Assembly: GCF_000974445.1 (NCBI RefSeq)
Contig: NZ_BBOJ01000029.1
Span: 49,724-113,723 of the forward strand
Direction of reading: 5' to 3'
DNA: 64,000 nucleotides
DNA from: Lentzea aerocolonigenes
Lineage (GTDB): Bacteria; Actinomycetota; Actinomycetes; Mycobacteriales; Pseudonocardiaceae
Positions 1 to 7,749 of the stretch are shown here, one piece after another. The position numbers were made by a program, and so were the translations under genes. Numbering within the stretch: position 1 is the stretch's first letter; each line of letters starts with the position of its first letter. The notes under the pieces were generated by a model. That model saw only the letters and a list, made by a program, of their open reading frames with translations. It did not search any database and had not been told where the DNA came from.

Positions 1-1
1 T

Positions 2-850
2 GCCGCGCGCAAGCTGCACATGGCCGCCTCTCCGCTGAGCCAGCGGATCAAGGACCTCGAACACGAGCTGGGGCGTCCGCTGTTCGACCGCAGCACGCAC
101 CACGTGGAGCTGACCCCGGCGGGCGCGGCGCTGCTGCCGATCGCGCGGGACGTGCTGGAGCGGGTCGGGTCGATCAGGTGGCGGCTCGACCAGGCCGCGA
201 AACCCGACCGTGCCACGGTGTTCGTCGGCATGCCCGCCGGGGTGCACCCGGCGTTGCGGGAGCGGCTCAACGTCCTGGCCGAGCGCGTCGAGGACCGGTT
301 CGAGGTGAAGCGGTGGCCGGGGACGACCGCGGACCTCGTCGCGGCGGTGAAGGACGGGAAGCTCGCGCTGACGTTGGCGCGTCTGCCCGTGCAGGAGGCC
401 TCTCTCGGCACGCTGCACGTGATGACAGAACGTCTTGGCGCCGTCGTGCCGGCCGACCAGTTCGAAGGCCGTGAATCGGTCAAACTGGCAGATCTCGCCG
501 ATCTCGCCTATGCGAAGGCGCCGGAGGAATTGATGCCGTCCTATTTCGAGCAGCTCGACCGGCAGTTGCACGAGCTGGGCATCAAAAAGCGCATCCAGCT
601 CAGCAACACCGGCTACCAGGGCACGTCGGAGATTGTGTCCAGCGGGCTCGGGTTCTCCGTCTCGATGCTGGACGAGGACAGCTCGATGCGCGGCTACCAG
701 CTGGAGAACATGGTGGTGCTGCCGTTCGAGGACTTCCGCGCCCAGCTCGACACGGGACTGTTGTGGCGGCACGACCGCGGTGCCGACGGCGACCTCAAGG
801 AGGTCATCTCGGCGGCGCGTGACATTTTCACGGAACCCATCACCAAATGA
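2..850 (+). CDS. LysR-family transcriptional regulator, 5' truncated by window edge
   Basis: This is a one-component DNA-binding regulator whose effector domain senses a small molecule. The reading frame is open to the first complete codon and the residues before the first ATG (AARKLHMAASPLSQRIKDLE) match the recognition helix region of LysR proteins, so the true start lies upstream of the window. About 282 residues are visible: the end of the winged helix-turn-helix, the linker helix, and a periplasmic-binding-like effector domain from about residue 95 to the end. It lies directly upstream of, and in the same direction as, a five-gene acyl-CoA operon, with a strong palindrome between them, which suggests it controls that operon. 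The effector cannot be inferred. Confidence 0.9.
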   Translation, partial: AARKLHMAASPLSQRIKDLEHELGRPLFDRSTHHVELTPAGAALLPIARDVLERVGSIRWRLDQAAKPDRATVFVGMPAGVHPALRERLNVLAERVEDRFEVKRWPGTTADLVAAVKDGKLALTLARLPVQEASLGTLHVMTERLGAVVPADQFEGRESVKLADLADLAYAKAPEELMPSYFEQLDRQLHELGIKKRIQLSNTGYQGTSEIVSSGLGFSVSMLDEDSSMRGYQLENMVVLPFEDFRAQLDTGLLWRHDRGADGDLKEVISAARDIFTEPITK

Positions 851-885
851 ACAATGGTGTGACCGCTGTGGTCATACCATTGTTC
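849..885. promoter_or_regulatory. Near-perfect inverted repeat, candidate operator (or weak terminator)
   Basis: Arms of 16 bp (849-864 and 870-885) pair with one mismatch around a 5-nt spacer. The right half contains TGGTCATACCA (869-879), which fits the TNGTNNNACNA pattern known for FadR-type GntR operators. The left half is a one-mismatch version. No T tract follows, so an operator is favoured over a terminator. It sits 80 bp before the start of the acyl-CoA operon. Confidence 0.5.
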
Positions 886-965
886 GCGACATGATCGTTC
901 CCTTTCTGGCCATTCGCAACTAGCTTCGGTTGTGCAAGAACGAAGCAGGTGCGAAAGGACGAACG

Positions 966-2114
966 ATGAAGGACATCACCGCCGGTCCGCTGGACGGCGT
1001 GCGGGTGATCGACCTCTCGACCGTGGTGATGGGCCCGTACGCGGCCCAGATCCTCGGAGACCTCGGCGCCGACGTGATCAAGATCGAGTCGCCTGTGGAC
1101 ACCGTCCGCAACGGCCGCTACCGCACCACGCCGGGCATGACGCCGCTGAGCCTCAACGTCAACCGGAACAAGCGCAGCGTCGCTCTCGACCTGAAGGACG
1201 AAGACGACCGCGAGAAGGCCCTCAAGCTGATCGACACGGCCGACGTGCTGATCACCAACATGCGTCCGGGCGCGCTGAGCAGGCTCGGGCTGAACTTCGC
1301 CGACGTCGCCGAGCGCAACCCCGGCCTGATCTACGCCCACGCCCAGGGCTTCCGCGGCGACTCCGACCGCGCCGGTGCCGCCGCCTACGACGAGACCATC
1401 CAGGGCGCGTCCGGTCTGGTCGACATCGCCAACCGCGCGCTCGGGCGGCCCGTCTACCTGCCGACGATCATCGGCGACAAGGTCTCGTCGCTGACCATCG
1501 CCTACAGCGTGCTCGCCGCGCTGGTGCACCGGAACCGCACCGGGCAGGGGCAGCGCGTCGAGATCCCCATGGCCGACACGATGATCGCGTTCAACCTCGT
1601 CGAGCACCTCGCGGGTCACGCGTTCGTGCCGGAGGAGGGGCCGACGGGCTTCAACCTGTCGATGGCCAAGGGTCACCACGCCGTGCACACCAAGGACGGT
1701 CTCGCCTGCGTCGTGCCCTACACCCCGCAGAACTTCCGCGACTTCTTCGCCGCCGCCGGACGTCCCGACCTGGTCGAGGACCCGCGTGTCGCGGGCGAAC
1801 GCCTCGATCCCGCCGACACCGACGACCTGATGGGCCTCGTCGACGAGTGCGCCTCCGCGCTGACCGGCGACGACTGGGCCGAGGTGTGCGCGAAGCACAG
1901 CATCCCGTTCGGGCCGGTGCTGGAGCTCGACAGGGCGCACGAGGACGACTACGTCCGCGACGGCCACCTGCTCGACGTCGTGCAGCACCCCACCGAGGGA
2001 GCCGTCCGCTCGATCGGCATCCCCGTCCGGTTCTCCGCCACGCCCGCCACCGTCCGCCGGCTGGCCCCGTTGCCCGGTCAGGACACCGCTGAAGTGTTGA
2101 AGGAGCTGTCATGA
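966..2114 (+). CDS. CaiB/BaiF (class III) acyl-CoA transferase
   Basis: Predicted to move CoA between a CoA thioester and a free carboxylic acid. The protein of 382 residues has the family's N-terminal Rossmann-like fold (LDGVRVIDLSTVV, GPYAAQILGDLGADVIKIE) and the long C-terminal domain wrapped around it, at the usual family length. ATG 966 is chosen because a good ribosome site (AAAGGA) lies 7 bases upstream and the family N-terminus begins here. An in-frame start at 930 would add unrelated residues. It is the first gene of an operon in which the next four genes follow with overlaps or gaps of 1-2 bases. The substrate is not known. CaiB, the carnitine CoA-transferase, belongs to the same family. 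Confidence 0.9.
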   Translation: MKDITAGPLDGVRVIDLSTVVMGPYAAQILGDLGADVIKIESPVDTVRNGRYRTTPGMTPLSLNVNRNKRSVALDLKDEDDREKALKLIDTADVLITNMRPGALSRLGLNFADVAERNPGLIYAHAQGFRGDSDRAGAAAYDETIQGASGLVDIANRALGRPVYLPTIIGDKVSSLTIAYSVLAALVHRNRTGQGQRVEIPMADTMIAFNLVEHLAGHAFVPEEGPTGFNLSMAKGHHAVHTKDGLACVVPYTPQNFRDFFAAAGRPDLVEDPRVAGERLDPADTDDLMGLVDECASALTGDDWAEVCAKHSIPFGPVLELDRAHEDDYVRDGHLLDVVQHPTEGAVRSIGIPVRFSATPATVRRLAPLPGQDTAEVLKELS

Positions 2115-2854
2115 ACGAGGTTCGCACCGAACGCGTCGGTTCGGCACTGCTGATCACGATCGACCGGCCGGAAGCCCGCAACGCCGTGAACGCGGCCGTC
2201 GCCACCGCGTTGTCCGCCGCGCTGGACGAGCTGGAGACCACGCCGGAACTGCGCGTGGGCGTGCTCACCGGAGCGGGTGGCAGCTTCAGCGCGGGCATGG
2301 ACCTCAAGGCCGCGCTGAAGGGCGAGTCGCCGGTCGTCGGTGATCGAGGGCTCGGCGGTCTCACCGAGGCCGAGCTGACCAAACCGCTGATCGCCGCGGT
2401 CGAGGGGTTCGCGTTGGGCGGCGGGTTCGAGCTGGCGCTGGCCTGTGACCTGATCGTCGCCGCCGAGGACGCGAGGTTCGGGCTGCCGGAGGTGAAGCGG
2501 GGCCTGATCGCCGCCGCCGGGGGAGTGGTCCGCCTGCCACAACGGATTCCGCACCACCTCGCGATGGAGATCCTCCTGACCGGTGAGCCGGTCGACGGCC
2601 GCCGCGCGGGCACGCTCGGCATCGCGAACAGGGTCGTGCCGAACGGCGAGGCCACCGCGATCGCGTTGCAGCTGGCCGAACAGATCGCCCTCAACGCCCC
2701 GCTGGCGCTCGCCGCCGTCAAGGCCGTCGTGCGCTCGGACGACCCGTGGGCCGCGCAACGCAACGAGAGCGCCCGCCTGATGACCACCGCCGACGTCCGC
2801 GAGGGCATGACCGCCTTCGCCGAGCGCCGCGCTCCACAGTGGACGGGGAAGTGA
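2111..2854 (+). CDS. Enoyl-CoA hydratase/isomerase (crotonase family)
   Basis: A 247-residue crotonase-fold enzyme, expected to hydrate an enoyl-CoA to a 3-hydroxyacyl-CoA or to isomerise it. The oxyanion-hole segments are visible (FSAGMDLKAAL near residues 57-67 and EGFALGGGFELALACDLIVA near 98-117), and an acidic residue sits in the PEVKRGLIAAAGG segment where the catalytic glutamates normally lie. The ATG overlaps the preceding stop in an ATGA arrangement, so translation is probably coupled. In this operon it would act between the acyl-CoA dehydrogenase and the 3-hydroxyacyl-CoA dehydrogenase. A carnitinyl-CoA dehydratase-like (CaiD) role is an alternative. Confidence 0.9.
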   Translation: MNEVRTERVGSALLITIDRPEARNAVNAAVATALSAALDELETTPELRVGVLTGAGGSFSAGMDLKAALKGESPVVGDRGLGGLTEAELTKPLIAAVEGFALGGGFELALACDLIVAAEDARFGLPEVKRGLIAAAGGVVRLPQRIPHHLAMEILLTGEPVDGRRAGTLGIANRVVPNGEATAIALQLAEQIALNAPLALAAVKAVVRSDDPWAAQRNESARLMTTADVREGMTAFAERRAPQWTGK

Positions 2855-2855
2855 C

Positions 2856-3575
2856 GTGCTCGGCATCACACCGCTGACCGCGCCCGCGTTTCCCGCGGTG
2901 CAGCCCCGGTTCTACGACCGCGAGTACCTGAACATCGTCTACCGGACCGACCCGGAGGCGTTGCGGGCCGTCGTTCCGGCACCGCTGCGGATCGACGAGC
3001 CGCTCGTCCGGTTCGAGGTCATGAAGATGAACGACGTCACCGGCTACGGCCCCTACACCGAGGCGGGCCAGGCGATCCAGGTCGTCTTCGACGGCGAGCG
3101 CGGCGAGTACCTGCACGCGATGTACCTCGACAGCTTCGCCGCCACCGCGTCCGGCCGCGAGGTCAGTGCTTACCCGAAGGTGATGGGTTCGCCGAGGCTC
3201 TACGCCGACAACGGTGCTCTGGTCGGCACTCTCGACTACGGCACGGTGCGGGTGGCCACGGCGACCATGGGCTACAAGCACTTCGAGCTGGACCGCCGCG
3301 AGGCTGAGGCGGAGATCACGGTTCCGACCTTCATGCTGAAGACCATCCCGGACTACGACGGTTCGTTGCGAGTTCAGGAGCTCGTGCGCACGGAGATCAC
3401 CGACGTCGTGGTCAAGCAGGCCTACACCGGTCCGGCACGTCTGCAGCTCTTCCAGCACGTCCTCGCGCCGCTCGCCGACCTGCCCGTGCTGGAGGTCGTG
3501 TCCGCCAGCCACGTCATCACCGACCTGACGCTCGCTCCCGCCAAGCCGGTCCACAACTACTTGGAGGAAGCATGA
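2856..3575 (+). CDS. Acetoacetate decarboxylase-like protein
   Basis: This 239-residue protein belongs to the acetoacetate decarboxylase fold, which decarboxylates beta-keto acids through a lysine Schiff base. The segment GREVSAYPKVMG places a lysine at residue 108 where the Schiff-base lysine of the family lies. The neighbouring second lysine of clostridial enzymes, which lowers the pKa, is replaced by valine. That change raises the possibility of altered chemistry (aldolase or hydratase, as in some relatives). GTG 2856 begins one base after the crotonase stop. Its place beside a 3-hydroxyacyl-CoA dehydrogenase and a CoA-transferase is consistent with action on a beta-keto acid released from CoA. 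Confidence 0.85.
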   Translation: MLGITPLTAPAFPAVQPRFYDREYLNIVYRTDPEALRAVVPAPLRIDEPLVRFEVMKMNDVTGYGPYTEAGQAIQVVFDGERGEYLHAMYLDSFAATASGREVSAYPKVMGSPRLYADNGALVGTLDYGTVRVATATMGYKHFELDRREAEAEITVPTFMLKTIPDYDGSLRVQELVRTEITDVVVKQAYTGPARLQLFQHVLAPLADLPVLEVVSASHVITDLTLAPAKPVHNYLEEA

Positions 3576-4408
3576 CCACCGTCGCAGTCATCGGTGCCGG
3601 AGTGATCGGCCTGTCGTGGGCACGCCTGTTCGCGGAGCACGGCCTGACCGTGCGGGTCACCGACCCGCGCCCGGACCTCGCCGAGGTCGTTCCCGGCGGC
3701 GTGATCGTCGCGTCGAGTGTCGCGGAAGCCGTGCGGGACGCGGACTTCGTGCAGGAGAACGGCCCGGAGAACCTGGAGTTCAAGAAGTCGCTCTTCGCTG
3801 AACTGGTGAAGGAAGCACCTCGGCACGCCTTGCTGCTCAGCTCTTCGTCCGCGATCCCGTCCACCGCGTTCACCGAGGGGATCGACGGGGAGCGAGTCCT
3901 GATCGGACACCCGTTCAACCCGCCGCACGTGATCCCGCTGGTCGAGGTCGTGCCGGGACGGCAGACCTCGGAAGAGTCCGTCGCGAAGGCCGTCGGGTTC
4001 TACCGCTCGCTCGGCCGCACCCCGGTGGTGGAACGCAAGGAGATCCCCGGTTTCGTCGGCAATCGCCTGCAGGCAGCACTGTCCCGCGAAGCCGCGTACC
4101 TCGTCGAACAGGGCGTGGTGACCCCGGAGGACCTCGACGCCGTCGTCACGAACTCGCTCGGCATCCGCTGGGCGACCGTCGGCCCGTTCCTCGGCGCCCA
4201 CCTCGGCGGTGGCCCCGGCGGCTACCGGCACCTCGCCGAGCACATCGGCAAGTCCATGCGGGGCTTGGCACTCGGCACCCCTTCGCAAGATCCCGAACGG
4301 CTGATCAAGGCCGTGGAAGACGCTTACGGCTCCTCCACGTACTCGGCGCTGGCCGAGACGCGCGACCGCAAGCAGCTCGCCGTTCTGACGGCATTGGAGG
4401 AGAACTGA
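3572..4408 (+). CDS. 3-hydroxyacyl-CoA dehydrogenase family protein (L-carnitine dehydrogenase/lambda-crystallin type)
   Basis: An NAD-dependent dehydrogenase of 278 residues. The N-terminal Rossmann motif GAGVIG is at residues 8-13, and the catalytic histidine lies in GHPFNPPHVIPLVEV, a form of the motif found in the carnitine dehydrogenase/lambda-crystallin subgroup rather than in classical FadB. The helical C-terminal domain is present (GFVGNRLQAALSREA). The start codon overlaps the previous stop (ATGA). In the operon it would oxidise a 3-hydroxy intermediate to a 3-oxo compound just before the decarboxylase-like enzyme. Because of the subgroup, a non-CoA substrate such as a hydroxy acid is also possible. 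Confidence 0.88.
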   Translation: MTTVAVIGAGVIGLSWARLFAEHGLTVRVTDPRPDLAEVVPGGVIVASSVAEAVRDADFVQENGPENLEFKKSLFAELVKEAPRHALLLSSSSAIPSTAFTEGIDGERVLIGHPFNPPHVIPLVEVVPGRQTSEESVAKAVGFYRSLGRTPVVERKEIPGFVGNRLQAALSREAAYLVEQGVVTPEDLDAVVTNSLGIRWATVGPFLGAHLGGGPGGYRHLAEHIGKSMRGLALGTPSQDPERLIKAVEDAYGSSTYSALAETRDRKQLAVLTALEEN

Positions 4409-4410
4409 TC

Positions 4411-5601
4411 ATGCAACGCCTGGAAGACCAGCTCGCCGCGGACTTCTACAACTACGAGGCCCTGCTCAGCGACGAGGAGCGCAAGATCCTGCTGAGCGCG
4501 CGGGAGTTCATGGCCACCGAGATCAAGCCGATGGTCAACGAGTACTGGGCGCGCGGCGAGTTCCCGCACGAGCTGATCGGCAAGTTCCGCGGCGCCGGCC
4601 TCACCGCGTTGTCGTACGAGGGCTACGGCGAACACCCCGCCGCCGTCAGCAACCTGCTCACCGGCATGCTGGCCATGGAGCTGACCCGCACGGACGCGTC
4701 GATCGCCACGTTCTTCGGCGTCCACAACGGACTCGCGATGTACTCGATCTACGCGGGCGGATCGCAGGAGCAGCGCGACCGCTGGCTGCCCGCCATGGCC
4801 GCGATGGACAAGATCGGCGCGTTCGCGATGACCGAACCGCTCGGCGGCTCCGACGTGGCGGGCGGCATGCGCACCACCGCGAAGCGCGACGGCGACACGT
4901 GGATCCTCAACGGTGCCAAGAAGTGGATCGGCAACGCCACGTTCGCCGACCACGTGGTCGTGTGGGCGCGCGACCTCGACGACAACCACGTGAAGGGTTT
5001 CGTCGTCGAGAAGGGCACGCCCGGCTTCGTCGCGGAGAAGATCGAGGGCAAGATCGCGTTCCGGATCGTCGAGAACGCCGAGATCACCCTGACCGGCGTG
5101 CGCGTGCCGGAGGCGAACCGGTTGCAGCGCATCAACTCGTTCCGCGACGTCGCGGAGATCCTGCGCGCCACCCGCGGCGGCGTCGCCTGGCAGGCGCTCG
5201 GCGTCATGATCGGCGCCTACGAGCTCGCCCTCGACTACGCCGGGGAGCGCCGGCAGTTCGGCCGCCCGATCGCCGGGTTCCAGCTGGTGCAGGACCTGCT
5301 GGTGAAGTCGCTCGGCAACATCACCGCCTCCTGGGGCATGCTCGTGCAGCTCGCCCGGCTGCAGGACGCGGGCATCTTCTCCGACGAGCACTCGTCGCTC
5401 GCCAAGGCGTTCGTCACCTCCCGGATGCGCGAGGTCGTCGCGTGGAGCCGGGAGATCTTCGGCGGCAACGGCATCGTGCTCGGCCACGACGTCGCCCGGT
5501 TCTTCGCCGACGCCGAGGCGATCTACTCGTTCGAGGGCACCCGCGAGATGAACACGCTGATCGTGGGCAAGGCGATCACGGGGCAGAGCGCCTTCGTGTG
5601 A
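4411..5601 (+). CDS. Acyl-CoA dehydrogenase (glutaryl-CoA dehydrogenase-like active site)
   Basis: A 396-residue flavoprotein expected to make an enoyl-CoA from an acyl-CoA. The family signatures are present: FAMTEPLGGSDVAGG near residue 140 and FGGNGIVLG near residue 350. The C-terminal EAIYSFEGTREMNTLIVGKA places a glutamate where glutaryl-CoA dehydrogenases and short-chain enzymes carry the catalytic base. It is the last gene of the operon that starts at 966. A very strong palindrome begins 20 bases after the stop and probably belongs to the next transcription unit. Chain length and branching of the substrate cannot be read from the sequence. Confidence 0.92.
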   Translation: MQRLEDQLAADFYNYEALLSDEERKILLSAREFMATEIKPMVNEYWARGEFPHELIGKFRGAGLTALSYEGYGEHPAAVSNLLTGMLAMELTRTDASIATFFGVHNGLAMYSIYAGGSQEQRDRWLPAMAAMDKIGAFAMTEPLGGSDVAGGMRTTAKRDGDTWILNGAKKWIGNATFADHVVVWARDLDDNHVKGFVVEKGTPGFVAEKIEGKIAFRIVENAEITLTGVRVPEANRLQRINSFRDVAEILRATRGGVAWQALGVMIGAYELALDYAGERRQFGRPIAGFQLVQDLLVKSLGNITASWGMLVQLARLQDAGIFSDEHSSLAKAFVTSRMREVVAWSREIFGGNGIVLGHDVARFFADAEAIYSFEGTREMNTLIVGKAITGQSAFV

Positions 5602-5621
5602 GCCGCTGGGAGTGGGGGAGT

Positions 5622-5659
5622 AACCTGTCGAATTGAAGAAATCTTCAATTCGACAGGTT
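5622..5659. promoter_or_regulatory. Perfect 38-bp palindrome, candidate ArsR operator
   Basis: Two perfectly complementary 18-bp arms (5622-5639 and 5642-5659) flank an AA centre. The core reads TGAA-N6-TTCA, the arrangement typical of SmtB/ArsR operators, and the site is much more A+T rich than its surroundings. It lies 9 bases upstream of a small gene that precedes an ArsR regulator and a SulP transporter, so autoregulation of that operon is the simplest reading. It may also terminate the upstream operon. Confidence 0.7.
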
Positions 5660-5667
5660 GTGATGTC

Positions 5668-5823
5668 GTGAACGAGTTCAGGGACAACCTCCTCGCCCGC
5701 ATCGAGCAGGCGGAGGAGGCCGTGCGCCTGGCGGTCGAACGGCAGGACGCGTACGCCGCCGAGGTGCACGGCGCCGACCTCGCCAACCTCAGGCGGCTGG
5801 CCGCCGAGCACGGGGTGAAGTGA
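5668..5823 (+). CDS. Small predicted coiled-coil protein (51 aa)
   Basis: A GTG-initiated frame of 51 residues, not matched to a known family. It is almost entirely helical, rich in Glu, Arg, Ala and Leu (for example LLARIEQAEEAVRLAVERQD), with spacing that suggests a short coiled coil. It begins 9 bases after the perfect palindrome at 5622-5659 and its TGA is followed after one base by the GTG of the ArsR gene, so it is probably the first gene of that operon. A role as a partner of the regulator or transporter is only a guess. Confidence 0.5.
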   Translation: MNEFRDNLLARIEQAEEAVRLAVERQDAYAAEVHGADLANLRRLAAEHGVK

Positions 5824-5824
5824 C

Positions 5825-6157
5825 GTGCCCGTTCCGCTCTACCAGGCGAAAGCCGAGTTCTTCCGCATGCTCGGGCACCCGGTGCGCATCAGGGTCCTGG
5901 AGTTGCTCCAGGACGGGCCGAAGGCGGTGCGCGACCTGCTCGCCGAGATCGACGTCGAGGCCTCCAGCCTCTCCGCCCAGCTCGCGGTGCTGCGCAGGTC
6001 AGGGATCGTCACAGCCACGCGTGAGGGGTCGACGGTGGTGTACGCGCTCGCGGGTGGTGACGTCGCCGAACTGCTCGGAGCCGCCAGACGCATTCTGACC
6101 GAGCTGCTGGCCGGGCAGAACGAACTGCTCGCCCAGCTGCTCGAGGAGCCCGCGTGA
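5825..6157 (+). CDS. ArsR-family winged-helix repressor
   Basis: A 110-residue ArsR-type regulator: QAKAEFFRMLGHPVRIRVLEL leads into a winged helix-turn-helix (VRDLLAEIDVEASSLSAQLAVLRRSGIV) followed by the wing and a dimerisation helix. The classical ELCVCDL arsenic/cadmium site is absent, so the signal is probably not a thiol-bound metal. GTG 5825 gives the usual family N-terminus. It ends in a GTGA overlap with the downstream SulP transporter gene, which strongly suggests that the two form an operon, and the palindrome at 5622-5659 is the likely binding site. ArsR/SulP pairs occur in other bacteria and may respond to sulfur or carbon supply. Confidence 0.88.
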   Translation: MPVPLYQAKAEFFRMLGHPVRIRVLELLQDGPKAVRDLLAEIDVEASSLSAQLAVLRRSGIVTATREGSTVVYALAGGDVAELLGAARRILTELLAGQNELLAQLLEEPA

Positions 6158-7749
6158 GCTTCCTGCCGACGACAGAGGACTGGACCGTCGCACGCCCCAA
6201 AGACCTCACCGCCGGGCTCACCGTCGCGGTTGTCGCGTTACCGCTGGCCCTCGGGTTCGGGGTCGCGTCCGGACTGGGGGCCGCGGCGGGTCTCGCCACC
6301 GCGATCGTGGCCGGTGCGCTGGCGGCGGTGTTCGGCGGCTCGAGCCTGCAGGTGTCCGGTCCCACGGGTGCCATGACGGTGGTGCTGGTGCCGATCGTGG
6401 CTCAGTTCGGGCCGGGTGGTGTGCTCACCGTCGGGCTGATGGCGGGTGTTCTGCTCATCGGGCTGGCGCTGCTGAAAGCCGGGCGGTACATGAGGTACGT
6501 GCCCGCGCCGGTGATCGAGGGGTTCACGATCGGGATCGCCGCGGTGATCGCGTTGCAGCAGGTGCCCGCCGCGCTGGGCGTGCCCGCACCGGACGGGCAC
6601 AACGTCGTGGCGAACGCCGTGCGTGCCTTCGGTTCCGGACTCTCCTGGCCCGCCGTCGCGCTGTCGTGCGGGGTGGTGGTCGTCATGCTCGCCGGTGCGC
6701 GGTGGCGGCCCGCGATCCCGTTCTCGCTGCTCGCCGTGGCGGCCGGGACCGTCGTGGCCGAGCTCTGGTCGTTGCCGGTGGCGAGGATCGGCGCGCTGCC
6801 CGCGACCCTGCCGGCTCCCACCTTGTCCTTCGTGGACCTGGATGCGATGGGGACGTTGCTGCCGTCCGCGGTGGCCGTGGCCGCGTTGGCCGCACTGGAA
6901 AGCCTGCTGTCGGCGACGGTCGCGGACGGCATGAGCGTGAACCAGCGGCACGACCCGGACCGCGAGCTGTTCGGCCAGGGGATCGCGAACGTCATCACGC
7001 CGATGTTCGGCGGAGTGCCCGCGACCGCGGCGATCGCGAGGACCGCCGTCAACGTCCGTTCCGGCGCCGGATCGCGCCTGGCGTCACTCGTGCACGCGGC
7101 GACGCTCGCCCTGATCATGCTCCTGGCGGCACCGTTGGTCGGCCGCATTCCGCTGGCGGTGCTGGCCGGCGTGCTGCTGGCCACGGCGATCCGGATGGTC
7201 GAGGTCGGGTCCGTGCGGGTGCTCGTGCGGGCGAACCGCGCCGACGCGCTCGTGCTCGTGCTGACCGCCGCCGCGACACTGGCGCTCGACCTCGTGACCG
7301 CGGTGATCGTCGGCCTGGTCGTCGCCGGAGCCCTCGCGCTGCGGGCCGTGGCCAGGTCCGTGCGGATCGACGAGGTGCCGCTGGAGACCGGCGACCACTC
7401 GCTGGAGGAACGCGCGCTGCTCGCCGAGCACATCGTCGCCTACCGGCTCGATGGACCGCTGTTCTTCGCTGCGGCGCACCGGTTCCTGCTCGAACTGACC
7501 GAGATCGCGGCGGTGTCCGTGGTGATCCTGCGCATGTCCCACGTGACCACGATCGACGGGACCGGCGCGCTCGTGCTGCGCGACGCCGTCGAGAAGCTGG
7601 AGCACCGGGGCGTGACCGTGCTGCTGTCGGGCGTGCGGGACGAACACCGGCGGCAGCTGGAGACCAATGGCGTGCCGCAGTTCGCCACCACACCCGAGGC
7701 CATCGAGCACGCGCGAGGGTTGCTGCGCCGGTCCGGCGTTCTTCCCTAG
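6154..7749 (+). CDS. SulP/SLC26-family anion transporter with C-terminal STAS domain
   Basis: A 531-residue integral membrane protein predicted to carry sulfate, bicarbonate or a related anion. The N-terminal half holds the SulP core with many hydrophobic segments; LTVAVVALPLALGFGVASG and the downstream LQVSGPTGAM segment are typical of TM1-TM3. A cytoplasmic STAS domain occupies about residues 425-520 (RMSHVTTIDGTGALVLRDA), with the Asp and Thr/Ser loop that in anti-sigma antagonists is phosphorylated. Translation starts at a GTG overlapping the ArsR stop. The stop codon shares the bases CTAG with the stop of the convergent response regulator. Confidence 0.92.
   Translation: MSFLPTTEDWTVARPKDLTAGLTVAVVALPLALGFGVASGLGAAAGLATAIVAGALAAVFGGSSLQVSGPTGAMTVVLVPIVAQFGPGGVLTVGLMAGVLLIGLALLKAGRYMRYVPAPVIEGFTIGIAAVIALQQVPAALGVPAPDGHNVVANAVRAFGSGLSWPAVALSCGVVVVMLAGARWRPAIPFSLLAVAAGTVVAELWSLPVARIGALPATLPAPTLSFVDLDAMGTLLPSAVAVAALAALESLLSATVADGMSVNQRHDPDRELFGQGIANVITPMFGGVPATAAIARTAVNVRSGAGSRLASLVHAATLALIMLLAAPLVGRIPLAVLAGVLLATAIRMVEVGSVRVLVRANRADALVLVLTAAATLALDLVTAVIVGLVVAGALALRAVARSVRIDEVPLETGDHSLEERALLAEHIVAYRLDGPLFFAAAHRFLLELTEIAAVSVVILRMSHVTTIDGTGALVLRDAVEKLEHRGVTVLLSGVRDEHRRQLETNGVPQFATTPEAIEHARGLLRRSGVLP

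Noticed and set aside
930..965. Upstream in-frame start for the CoA-transferase
   Set aside because: It lacks a ribosome site and adds residues unlike the family; ATG 966 has a good site.
5622..5659. Palindrome as rho-independent terminator of the acyl-CoA dehydrogenase operon
   Set aside because: A 2-nt loop, A+T-rich arms without a T tract and the position directly before an ArsR operon fit an operator better, although some termination cannot be excluded.
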